15,851 nt of DNA from the NCBI GenBank assembly GCA_001464165.1, contig LNEX01000205.1:1-15851 (forward strand), read 5' to 3'. A model generated the notes under the pieces. It saw nothing but the letters and a program-made list of their open reading frames with translations, was not told where the DNA came from and did not search any database. Below are positions 1-6,087 of the stretch, piece by piece. This DNA comes from a bacterium Ga0077546 (GTDB lineage Bacteria > Cyanobacteriota > Vampirovibrionia > Obscuribacterales > Obscuribacteraceae). Both the position numbers and the translations under genes were made by a program. Numbering within the stretch: the first letter of the stretch is position 1; every line of letters begins with the position of its first letter.

Positions 1-990
1 TGCCGCCCAACCGAGAAAGTCGAGATCGCGCTGCAATGGACCGATTAGGGTACTGCGGAGCAAGGCAAGATGGAAGCCATTGCCGAAGGGAAATCCAACA
101 TTTTCGTCGGCACCAGGCATGTAGTCTGTCGGGCTCCAACCAGAGCGAACATTAATATAGCGATAACCGACGCTCTTCAACAGTGAAGTAACTTTATTGC
201 GTTGAAGTATGCGATAGAGCACGCTGGAATCATGGTAATCACGGCCTAATATCTTCTCCAGATGATCTAAATACTGCATGTTCAGCGATGAAGGAAGCGA
301 CAGACAGGTCATCTGATAATTGCTGCGACTGCCGGAAGGAACGACAAAGCCTCGTTGTTTCAGCCCATCAATGAACGAAGAATTGTCGAAGTCATAGACC
401 TCTTTAAGTGTGTCGCTGCGGCCGAAGGCATCTAAAATGAAGTAATAGATATCTGGCGAATCCTCTAAACTCTTGGTTTTCTTCAGATGAATTGCCGCCA
501 GCTCTTTATCGTCGTTCTGAAAGATTCCACCTAGTATGGCCCCCACTTTGTACTCGTGACAAGCAATATAGCCGACGTTACTAACTACCAGAAGCGCACT
601 AATCATATTGAGGGACGATGTCGCCAATTTGTAGTCGCTTTTTGCCTTGAGCAAAATATAGACTACAAAACAGATCAAAAGCGTGAATGGCAGCAGATAA
701 AATCTGTCGTCTTGAGGCAAACCAAGGCTATTCAAAAGTCGGTTGGAGGGAGCCGCCATGGCGTCGAAGGAGAAGTTCATCAACATCAACACTGACGTGA
801 CAAGGCCTGCTCTGCGCCAATCACGCAAGCAGGCATACGAGAACACGAGCACTATAGAAGCCAGAGCAAGACAAACAGCTAGCGGTATCACCAGTTCTTC
901 CGGAAGAAGATATGAGACCAGGCTTGAGTATGCACAAAACACTGGAAGAACACCAAACAATATGGCATGCAGTGGCACAGTTTTAAGCAT
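1..990 (-). CDS. Polytopic membrane sulfatase/alkaline-phosphatase-superfamily enzyme (C-terminus beyond window)
   Basis: A minus-strand frame starts at ATG 990-988 and stays open to base 1, so 330 residues are visible and the C-terminus lies outside. An AGAGGA site sits about 9 bases before the ATG. The first ~165 residues are hydrophobic, with 4-5 likely membrane spans (e.g. 8-24, 33-55). The extracellular catalytic domain begins at PDIYYFILDAFGRSD (from residue 179). D187 in the ILDAFGR motif is the expected first metal ligand, and T228 in NYQMTCLSLPSSLN is the best nucleophile candidate. This N-terminal pattern is typical of membrane-anchored LTA-synthase/sulfatase-like hydrolases or transferases. 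The remaining metal ligands would lie past the edge. Only 46 bases separate it from the methyltransferase gene upstream, so it is probably the last or a later gene of that operon. Role is inferred: transfer or hydrolysis of phosphate or sulfate esters on a surface polymer. The substrate is unknown. Confidence 0.82.
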   Translation of the reverse strand, partial: MLKTVPLHAILFGVLPVFCAYSSLVSYLLPEELVIPLAVCLALASIVLVFSYACLRDWRRAGLVTSVLMLMNFSFDAMAAPSNRLLNSLGLPQDDRFYLLPFTLLICFVVYILLKAKSDYKLATSSLNMISALLVVSNVGYIACHEYKVGAILGGIFQNDDKELAAIHLKKTKSLEDSPDIYYFILDAFGRSDTLKEVYDFDNSSFIDGLKQRGFVVPSGSRSNYQMTCLSLPSSLNMQYLDHLEKILGRDYHDSSVLYRILQRNKVTSLLKSVGYRYINVRSGWSPTDYMPGADENVGFPFGNGFHLALLRSTLIGPLQRDLDFLGWAA

Positions 991-1036
991 GTAGCTTCAT
1001 CCTCTAAGTGGTGAGAAAATCACTGAATTACTTTGG

Positions 1037-2458
1037 CTAAGCCTTACTTTCAAGCAAATAGAGTGTTCTATGACTGCCAGCAATTGGTATACACTCAACG
1101 ATAGAAAAATACTGTGAAAAATTCGCTTCAAACGATGCTAGCGAATAGTCTGCAAAAATATCTTGTCGACTAGACAGCAATCTCTTCACTTGCGAATCTT
1201 CTTTTGTAATAAACTCGATGATCAACCAACGGCCAAGTTTAGATAAATAAGCAGCAATTTGATCGAGAGGAACATTGTTTGCAATAGCCAGGTGATGAAT
1301 AAGAGCCAAGGCCAAAATTGTATCGGCCTTTCCCCTCTGATCAAGCGTCTGCCTTTCAGTATTGGCCCAGCCGATAGCTGGTGTTGGCTGCGACATGTCC
1401 ACAACCAAAGGCAAGAGGCTGTGCCCTGATTCACGGCTCTTTAGGTAATTTGTCTCCACACAATTGTGATCAAAATCCATTGAAACTGTGCAAATTCCTT
1501 TAGCCGCGGCAATGTCACTGAACACGCCAGTATTGGCACCAAAATCCCAAAGCATATCAGGCTTAGTCAAATCGATAAGGCGCGAAACTATGGATTGCTT
1601 TTCGATTTGGGCCGCCTCCGTATAGTTATTATCATCGTAGTAACCAGTCCAATCAGACTTGACCTTGGCGATTTTGAGAGCTTCCACAGCTCCCTTCAAA
1701 CTGTCTATCAAACCGAACATGGCATCTTTCGAAAAACCAGATTGCTGACCGCTGGGCTCTAATTTAGTAATTGTGTTCTTATGGGCGCTAGCATGAATAG
1801 CTAAGTGTATTGCCACACTGGGACGAATAAGGGCGAGAGTTGGTAAGAGTTTGCAAGCCAAATCGAGAGGGATGCCATCAATGTAATTGCGCGAAAGGCT
1901 GCCTAAGCGAACATCTACCGCTGACATCAATACTAAAGGTGCTAAAAAATGCTGGCAAAATTGGCGGTACGCTATCCATGGCTTGCCCGGCTCATAGCGC
2001 TCAAACGAGAGAGTATCTATGAGAAGTGGCTTGCCGTTGACAAACTGAATGTTAAAAGCACTACTATCTTTGAGAATCATGCCATGCTTGAGAGCTATTG
2101 ACTGTATTTCCAGAGTGGCCAAAGCGGCGTCTTTAAGCTGACTGAAGCACCATTCATAGGGATAGGAAATAAAAGGCACTTTCTTGGGTTTACAAATTTT
2201 GTAGACACCAGATTTAGTATCACCATGTAGATTCTTTTGTTGCTCAATTTCGATTCTAAACTCAATCTCTTCGTGGGCAATGAGCAAATCCGCCTGAATC
2301 AGAGCCTCATACAGACCAGACTCAATAAGCAAGTCATAATGCGGCTTGTAGACCAGATTGACCTGGCGATAAACCTCATCATTCTCGCAAAAAACACTGC
2401 CAGACGGATCGCGGAACGACGACGAACTAATTTCTCGATTGCTTATACTCAAGATCAC
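1037..2458 (-). CDS. Fusion of kinase-like N-terminal domain and class I SAM-dependent methyltransferase
   Basis: The protein has about 473 residues. The C-terminal half is a Rossmann methyltransferase: motif I is DFGANTGVFS from residue 305, an acidic strand end (SMDFD) follows, and further on come ADTILALALIHHL and RWLIIEF. The N-terminal ~250 residues hold KDSSAFNIQFVNGKPLLIDT, where D131, N136 and D148 are spaced like the HxD...N...D catalytic triad of kinase folds. This two-part layout is seen in methyltransferases annotated near NoeA-type nodulation proteins (recalled, not searched). The open frame extends to a GTG at 2500, but that start has no ribosome site. GTG 2458 overlaps the upstream TGA by 4 bases, and TTG 2452 sits 7 bases after GAGGA, so either is more likely. 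It is translationally coupled to the 71-aa peptide and followed by the sulfatase-like gene. The substrate is unknown; modification of a surface glycan or lipid is inferred. Confidence 0.82.
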   Translation of the reverse strand: MILSISNREISSSSFRDPSGSVFCENDEVYRQVNLVYKPHYDLLIESGLYEALIQADLLIAHEEIEFRIEIEQQKNLHGDTKSGVYKICKPKKVPFISYPYEWCFSQLKDAALATLEIQSIALKHGMILKDSSAFNIQFVNGKPLLIDTLSFERYEPGKPWIAYRQFCQHFLAPLVLMSAVDVRLGSLSRNYIDGIPLDLACKLLPTLALIRPSVAIHLAIHASAHKNTITKLEPSGQQSGFSKDAMFGLIDSLKGAVEALKIAKVKSDWTGYYDDNNYTEAAQIEKQSIVSRLIDLTKPDMLWDFGANTGVFSDIAAAKGICTVSMDFDHNCVETNYLKSRESGHSLLPLVVDMSQPTPAIGWANTERQTLDQRGKADTILALALIHHLAIANNVPLDQIAAYLSKLGRWLIIEFITKEDSQVKRLLSSRQDIFADYSLASFEANFSQYFSIVECIPIAGSHRTLYLLESKA

Positions 2459-2670
2459 TTCCTCACTACTGAGCAAAAGTATGATTGAGCAGACAACCAC
2501 AATCTACGTGAATTAAATACTAAAGCGAAAAGAGTGCCCAATCCGCACTGAATAGCATAACTTCCGGTGGATGGGTCTAAGTATGCACATGCTGGCTCAG
2601 GCAGCAGGCAGAGCAAAGAAATCATAAATACAAAGAAGGGAATATTTCGTAGTCGAAGTACATTAGTCAT
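2455..2670 (-). CDS. Small membrane protein with YLDPSTGSY motif
   Basis: The protein has 71 residues. The ATG at 2670 is chosen over upstream starts because AAGGAGAT ends 4-5 bases before it. The N-terminus is a signal-like hydrophobic stretch (about residues 8-25, ending PACA), followed by the motif YLDPSTGSYAIQ, a second hydrophobic segment (about 38-50) and a basic tail. Short proteins with a Y(L/I)DPGTGS motif and one or two membrane spans recur in bacterial surface-polymer loci, beside methyltransferases and sulfatase-like genes (recalled, not searched). Here the usual Gly of DPGTGS is Ser. The gene overlaps the methyltransferase by the 4 bases GTGA, so the two are likely coupled and co-regulated. 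Its molecular function is not known. It heads the minus-strand cassette, and its promoter should lie in 2671-2935. Confidence 0.72.
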   Translation of the reverse strand: MTNVLRLRNIPFFVFMISLLCLLPEPACAYLDPSTGSYAIQCGLGTLFALVFNSRRLWLSAQSYFCSVVRK

Positions 2671-2935
2671 TGTTATCTCCTTAATAGGAACTGCCCAAAG
2701 GGCGCGAACACCGCTTACCTTTTCATCTTCATCCGCAATCAATAGCCTGTCGATTCTCTAATGCGTACTAACGAAAACGTGTATACCCGAGAATGGCGTT
2801 TTTAGGAGGTTTGCGTCGCAGCACAAGGATAACGATGTAACGCAAGATGTAGGATTGCGCAAATAAGGGAATAAATAGGCATTGGAAAGAACTGATTAAT
2901 CCGCCAATGAGTGAGTAATTGAGGTCAATCAAACC
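2671..2935. other. Divergent intergenic region with promoters presumed
   Basis: This 265-base gap separates the minus-strand cassette from the plus-strand secreted protein, so promoters for both directions must lie here. I see the ribosome sites at each end (AAGGAGAT for the minus gene, GAGGTC for the plus gene) but no convincing -35/-10 pair. A hydrophobic 62-codon frame on the minus strand (2768-2956) has no ribosome site and overlaps the plus gene, so I do not call it. Confidence 0.4.
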
Positions 2936-3448
2936 ATGAGATATTTGTGCCGCCATATCTTACTAGTCAGCCTTGTTGCAATTACATTTTCATTGAACGC
3001 CGCCCAGGCAGGGCAACATACTCCGATTGACTCGTTCTCAGACATGACACCCCAGTGTTCTTACGGACACGATCCGATCATCAGCAAAATTGAAAATCAG
3101 GCTGGCTACGCTGAGATAGTCGCGAGCCTAGAAAAATCGCTCAAACCCAATGAAAACATTCTCTGCTTCTTTAGCATCGACAACTACGGCCGCATAAAGA
3201 ACCTCAAGGTTTGTTCTGACAAAACACCGACAGCCGTGGAGAAAAAAATACTAGCTTTGATTGCCAAAACTTCTCCATTTCCCTATCCGACTAAACAAGA
3301 AATGATTGATAGAGGTGTGCACGTCGAGTTCTGGAAAGCCGATCGCATACTATCGCAAGCCCGGATTGCTCCAGCTCCTGCAAAACCGAAAGACACCAAA
3401 ATTCCAGTCGATAACTTTAGTGATTTACGCAAAAGCTCTTCCTACTAG
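2936..3448 (+). CDS. Secreted TonB C-terminal-domain-like protein
   Basis: The protein has 170 residues. ATG 2936 follows GAGGTC by about 9 bases. Residues 1-25 are a classic signal peptide: Arg/His at the start, a hydrophobic core LLVSLVAITFSL, and an AQA cleavage site before Gly26. The middle (about 70-135) reads like a TonB C-terminal fold: a strand ILCFFSIDNYGRIKNLKV, a Ser/Thr loop, a helix AVEKKILALIAKTSPFPYP, and a final strand VHVEFW. In small exported TonB-C proteins of this type the domain often stands alone without a periplasm-spanning anchor, as here. It has three mature cysteines (about 42, 77, 93). A 14-residue motif occurs at both ends of the mature chain: PIDSFSDMTPQCSY near the N-terminus and PVDNFSDLRKSSSY at the very C-terminus. 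It is a single gene, convergent with the TPR gene at 3636. Its role is unknown; the fold call is by pattern only. Confidence 0.72.
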   Translation: MRYLCRHILLVSLVAITFSLNAAQAGQHTPIDSFSDMTPQCSYGHDPIISKIENQAGYAEIVASLEKSLKPNENILCFFSIDNYGRIKNLKVCSDKTPTAVEKKILALIAKTSPFPYPTKQEMIDRGVHVEFWKADRILSQARIAPAPAKPKDTKIPVDNFSDLRKSSSY

Positions 3449-3570
3449 CATCGGACCTGAGAAATAGACATGAACACCTCCTCCAAATATCAAGCCTTAA
3501 GCTTTCCACTATATGAAATAGTCTCTAAAAAGTCAAAAAAAATTGGCGCGCTGTTCACACATGACAAAGG

Positions 3571-3608
3571 TGCTGGGAAAAGCACGATATTTCCGACTTT
3601 TCCCAGCA
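3571..3608. terminator. Perfect 12-bp inverted repeat between convergent genes
   Basis: TGCTGGGAAAAG (3571-3582) and CTTTTCCCAGCA (3597-3608) are exact reverse complements around a 14-base loop. The element lies between the converging ends of the TonB-C-like gene (ends 3448) and the TPR gene (ends 3636), where a bidirectional terminator is expected. There is no clean U-tract after either arm, so intrinsic termination is likely but not certain. Confidence 0.55.
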
Positions 3609-3635
3609 TTACTTCAACAATTTACCGACTTTGCT

Positions 3636-4214
3636 TCATCTGGGCCGCGGAGGAAGACTCTGAATAGCCCGAGCGAATTCGACAAAAGTTTCACTGTAGT
3701 ACTTCTGCAACCTGACAGTCGTTCCTACAGGTGACTTACGGCTTACTTCTGAAAGAGCAAAGATACCCTGGGAGAGAAGCCTACGAGCCTCTTCGGCCTG
3801 GCCTCCGCCGAACGCGAGCGCTCTGCCTAGGTTACCCCGGGCGACGGCAAGCTTAACGGCATCCTGAGCGAAGATCACTTCGGCCAGAGAGAGTGCCTTG
3901 GTTGCACAATCAATGGCATGCGAGGGATTCTGCAGCTCGATGGCGATAGCACTACGAGTGGTGCTGAGCCAATACTCGCTTTCACTGCCAGAGCCATTGC
4001 CCTCAAGGAGCATAAGCTTAGCCATGTTAGTGAAAACAGTAACAAGGTCTGCTCGACCCTGCTGGGCCCAGAACAGAGCCTGATCGATCTGACGGAGAGC
4101 CTCAGTCAGTAGCAGGGCTTCCTGTATGGCAATCAGCGCCGTAGTTAAATCAGCACTGTGAGAAGGGTTGACACCATGGTCGTCGCCTACTGCAGTGTTG
4201 TTGTCTTGTGTCAT
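3636..4214 (-). CDS. Soluble TPR-like helical-repeat protein
   Basis: The protein has 192 residues from ATG 4214. The frame reaches a TTG at 4295, but that start falls close to the upstream terminator hairpin and is not favoured. An AGCGGAA stretch about 10 bases before the ATG is a weak ribosome site. The chain is almost all helical. TPR-type helix pairs are suggested by ALRQIDQALFWAQQGRADLVTVFTNMAKL, by SRSAIAIELQ-like and SHAIDCATKALSLAEVIF segments, and by VARGNLGRALAFGGGQAEEARRLL, the last with the small-residue positions of a TPR. There is no signal peptide or membrane span. It resembles in style the neighbouring membrane-anchored TPR protein (4407-5546) but is shorter. It probably acts as a protein-binding adaptor; the partner is unknown. 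A terminator-like hairpin separates it from the upstream gene, so it may have its own promoter. Confidence 0.7.
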   Translation of the reverse strand: MTQDNNTAVGDDHGVNPSHSADLTTALIAIQEALLLTEALRQIDQALFWAQQGRADLVTVFTNMAKLMLLEGNGSGSESEYWLSTTRSAIAIELQNPSHAIDCATKALSLAEVIFAQDAVKLAVARGNLGRALAFGGGQAEEARRLLSQGIFALSEVSRKSPVGTTVRLQKYYSETFVEFARAIQSLPPRPR

Positions 4215-4302
4215 GGAACGAATTCCGCTTTTCGACCGATTATGGTCTTTTGCTTCTATTTTCTGTTTCGATATTTGGTTGCGGTCAAACCGCAAAGAAA
4301 GA

Positions 4303-4355
4303 GAGAGTCGCCGGAGACCAAGAACACAAAACAGTTCAAGACTCCGACGACTCTC
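4303..4355 (-). terminator. Terminator-like hairpin after membrane-anchored TPR gene
   Basis: GAGAGTCGCCGGAG (4303-4316) pairs with CTCCGACGACTCTC (4342-4355): 14 positions, with one G-T-type mismatch, around a 25-base loop. Read on the minus strand, the last arm is followed by TCTTTCTTTG, a T-rich tail. It lies about 50 bases after the stop of the gene ending at 4407. A second short palindrome, GGCTAAT-CA-ATTAGCC (4362-4377), sits between the stop and this hairpin. Confidence 0.6.
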
Positions 4356-4406
4356 CGAAGAGGCTAATCAATTAGCCAATGGCCATGTTATTGCTAACTG
4401 GCCTTG

Positions 4407-5546
4407 CTATTGTTGAAAGGCTTTGCGCGCATTCTCGGCGTTGCGAGCCATGCGTTCGAGCATGTCCAGGCGACGCAGATAGGTCTCGGCCTTATAGTGG
4501 TCACCGCGCTGGTCTTCGAAGGCAGCCAGGTCGAGCAACAGCGGCGAGAGTTCCACAGCATCGAAGCCATGAATCTTGACCAGCATGCTCAATGCAATCT
4601 GCATGTTGTCGGCCGGATCGGTGTAGGCATTGCCCTCGTCGTCGGTATCGCCAGCATCCTTGACCTGCAGCACGCGGCCGAGGCGGTGGAAGAGCAGAGC
4701 CAGCTCAGGAGCAGCGCGACCAACTTCGACTTGCACCGATTCGATAGCAGCTTCGAAGGCAGTGACCGCGTCGTCGTATTCGCCAGCGGCGAAGGCTTCG
4801 TCGCCTTCTTTGCAAGATTCGACAGCGGCGCTATCGCTGCTGGTGAAAGGCACCTTGAAGGGTGAAATTTTCTTAGCAGCAGGAGCAGCCTGGTCAGGGC
4901 GGTCAGCAACCAGACGCTTGGCTTCGGAGGCAGCCTCGCTGATATCACCGCAACGACGAATGAGGGTATCTGCCTTCTGCAAGTCGCCGGTCTGGTAGTA
5001 CCAGGAGATCAGCAACTTGAGCACGGGCAGAAGCTCTTCGCTCTTGCCGCCGAAATGCTGCTGAAGGATGGCGAGGGCCTGCAAGTACTCTGCGCAGTCG
5101 ATTTCATCAGCTGCTTCCTCATAGTCGCGCAGCTGAAAAAGCTGACCCTGCTTGATCAGGAGCCGAGCCACTTCCACTGAATCACCACCGAACTCAACTT
5201 GAGCCAGGGCAATGGCTTCGCTGATGCTGTCGATGGCTTGATCGAAATCAGCATCTTTTTCTTGCTCTTCAGCCTGAGCGATGTAGGCGGCAATGGTCAT
5301 ATCTTCCTCCGGTTCTGTGGCTTCTTCGTGATGCTCCGAATCAGCTTCAGAGGCAGATTGTTCAGAATTGGCAGCGGCAGCAGCAGATGGCTGGCCGACG
5401 CTGTCAGGAAACTGTGGTGCGCGTGACGGTTTGACGGCGTCGAAGGGGTTGACTTGCGCAACCTTGGGTCTCTTGAGCGAACGATAGACGACGAAGGCCA
5501 GAATGATGGCCAAGACCACGCCCACGATTAAGAGAGGTCCGTTCAT
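4407..5546 (-). CDS. Membrane-anchored TPR protein
   Basis: The protein has 379 residues. ATG 5546 is preceded by GGAGAAG at 6 bases; the longer frame to 5711 overlaps the upstream gene and is rejected. Residues 4-22 (PLLIVGVVLAIILAFVVYR) are a single N-terminal membrane span followed by KRPK, so the bulk should be cytoplasmic. A low-complexity Ala/Ser/Glu linker (about 35-85) leads to two blocks of TPR-like helices: about 85-215 (DFDQAIDSISEAIALAQ, YEEAADEIDCAEYLQALAIL, GDLQKADTLI) and about 245-379 (EGDEAFAAGEYDDAVTAFEA, ELALLFHRLGRVL, DHYKAETYLRRLDMLERM). The two blocks are joined by an Ala/Pro/Lys-rich spacer. It lies 16 bases after the small membrane protein gene, so the pair is almost surely cotranscribed. 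It is likely a scaffold that holds soluble partners at the membrane, perhaps with the SPFH assembly encoded upstream; that link is inference. Confidence 0.8.
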   Translation of the reverse strand: MNGPLLIVGVVLAIILAFVVYRSLKRPKVAQVNPFDAVKPSRAPQFPDSVGQPSAAAAANSEQSASEADSEHHEEATEPEEDMTIAAYIAQAEEQEKDADFDQAIDSISEAIALAQVEFGGDSVEVARLLIKQGQLFQLRDYEEAADEIDCAEYLQALAILQQHFGGKSEELLPVLKLLISWYYQTGDLQKADTLIRRCGDISEAASEAKRLVADRPDQAAPAAKKISPFKVPFTSSDSAAVESCKEGDEAFAAGEYDDAVTAFEAAIESVQVEVGRAAPELALLFHRLGRVLQVKDAGDTDDEGNAYTDPADNMQIALSMLVKIHGFDAVELSPLLLDLAAFEDQRGDHYKAETYLRRLDMLERMARNAENARKAFQQ

Positions 5547-5562
5547 AGAATTCTTCTCCGGA

Positions 5563-5895
5563 TTAGTAGTGAAAAAGAATGAGTGCTCCCCAAATGAGCA
5601 AGACGACAACAGCGCCAGCAAAGGCGTAGATGGCGCTTGCAGGAGCGATAAGAATGAAGGCCGGCAGAAAACCGCCAGCAGTCGAGACATTGAGCAATGA
5701 CGCAACAACAATTGCCAGCGCCGTTGCTATGGCACCGACAACAAAACTGCGTCGACCGGCTGTTTCGTAGTTGACCTTAAAGACGTTGGTCAAAACGAGC
5801 ACACCGACGATGCCGGTGGCGAAACCGCCCAAGATGCAGGCAAGTAATGCCCACAAGAAGGGGACAAAAAGTTGGAAAAGTTGGAGAGCATCCAC
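5563..5895 (-). CDS. Small multi-span membrane protein
   Basis: The protein has 110 residues from GTG 5895, with AAAGAGAT ending 7 bases upstream. The open frame continues to a TTG at 5961, but the added residues are not membrane-like and the GTG has the better site. Three to four membrane segments are visible: FVPFLWALLACILGGFATGIVGVLVL (about 9-34), SFVVGAIATALAIVVASLL (about 48-66), FLPAFILIAPASAIYAFAGA and VVVLLIWGALILF (about 73-108). A short polar loop KVNYETAGRR lies between the first and second. It has no cysteine in the loops and no recognisable catalytic motif. It is not obviously NfeD, the usual small partner of bacterial flotillins, though it stands in the same relative place (next to an SPFH gene and short). 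It is 16 bases upstream of the TPR gene. Function unknown. Confidence 0.68.
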   Translation of the reverse strand: MDALQLFQLFVPFLWALLACILGGFATGIVGVLVLTNVFKVNYETAGRRSFVVGAIATALAIVVASLLNVSTAGGFLPAFILIAPASAIYAFAGAVVVLLIWGALILFHY

Positions 5896-5987
5896 AAGTG
5901 AGATCTCTTTCGAGGATGGTTGAAAAAGGTGCGATGGCGCCAACCAACTCTTTCGAGTCAATTAGCGCCACCGCCCAGTCCGAATGA

Positions 5988-6023
5988 AGAAGAGCTACTG
6001 CCGTTGTTCAGCAGCGCTCTTCT
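5988..6023 (-). terminator. Hairpin in the SPFH 3' region, possible terminator
   Basis: AGAAGAGC (5988-5995) and AGAAGAGC's exact complement GCTCTTCT (6016-6023) form an 8-bp stem, with a short inner CTG/CAG pairing. On the minus strand it comes about 65 bases after the SPFH stop and is followed by a modest pyrimidine tail (CTTCATTC). It may end the SPFH transcript before the small membrane gene. Confidence 0.4.
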
Positions 6024-6087
6024 CTATCGTAGAGTTCGCTTCTTTTGGAAGCTCCCTCATTGGTAGTACTTGCTTCTTTTGGAAGCT
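6022..6087 (-). repeat. Duplicated 16-bp hairpin element after the SPFH stop
   Basis: GCTTCTTTTGGAAGCT occurs identically at 6038-6053 and 6072-6087, 34 bases apart. Each copy folds on itself (GCTTC/GAAGC, 5-base loop). A third mini-hairpin, CTCTA-TCG-TAGAG, is at 6022-6034. The right-hand copy touches the last base of the SPFH stop codon. This is an ordered stack of small stems in a 3' untranslated stretch; its function is unknown. Confidence 0.55.

Noticed and set aside
2768..2956. 62-codon hydrophobic minus-strand frame in the divergent gap
   Set aside because: It overlaps the start of the secreted protein, has no ribosome site, and its hydrophobicity can come from AT-rich sequence.
3470..3667. 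65-codon plus-strand frame starting MNTSSKYQ
   Set aside because: It runs through the inverted repeat between convergent genes and into the TPR gene; no family resemblance and a weak start.
4404..4865. 153-codon plus-strand frame opposite the membrane-anchored TPR gene
   Set aside because: It is antisense to a gene with a membrane span, TPR pattern and ribosome site; no motif in the shadow.
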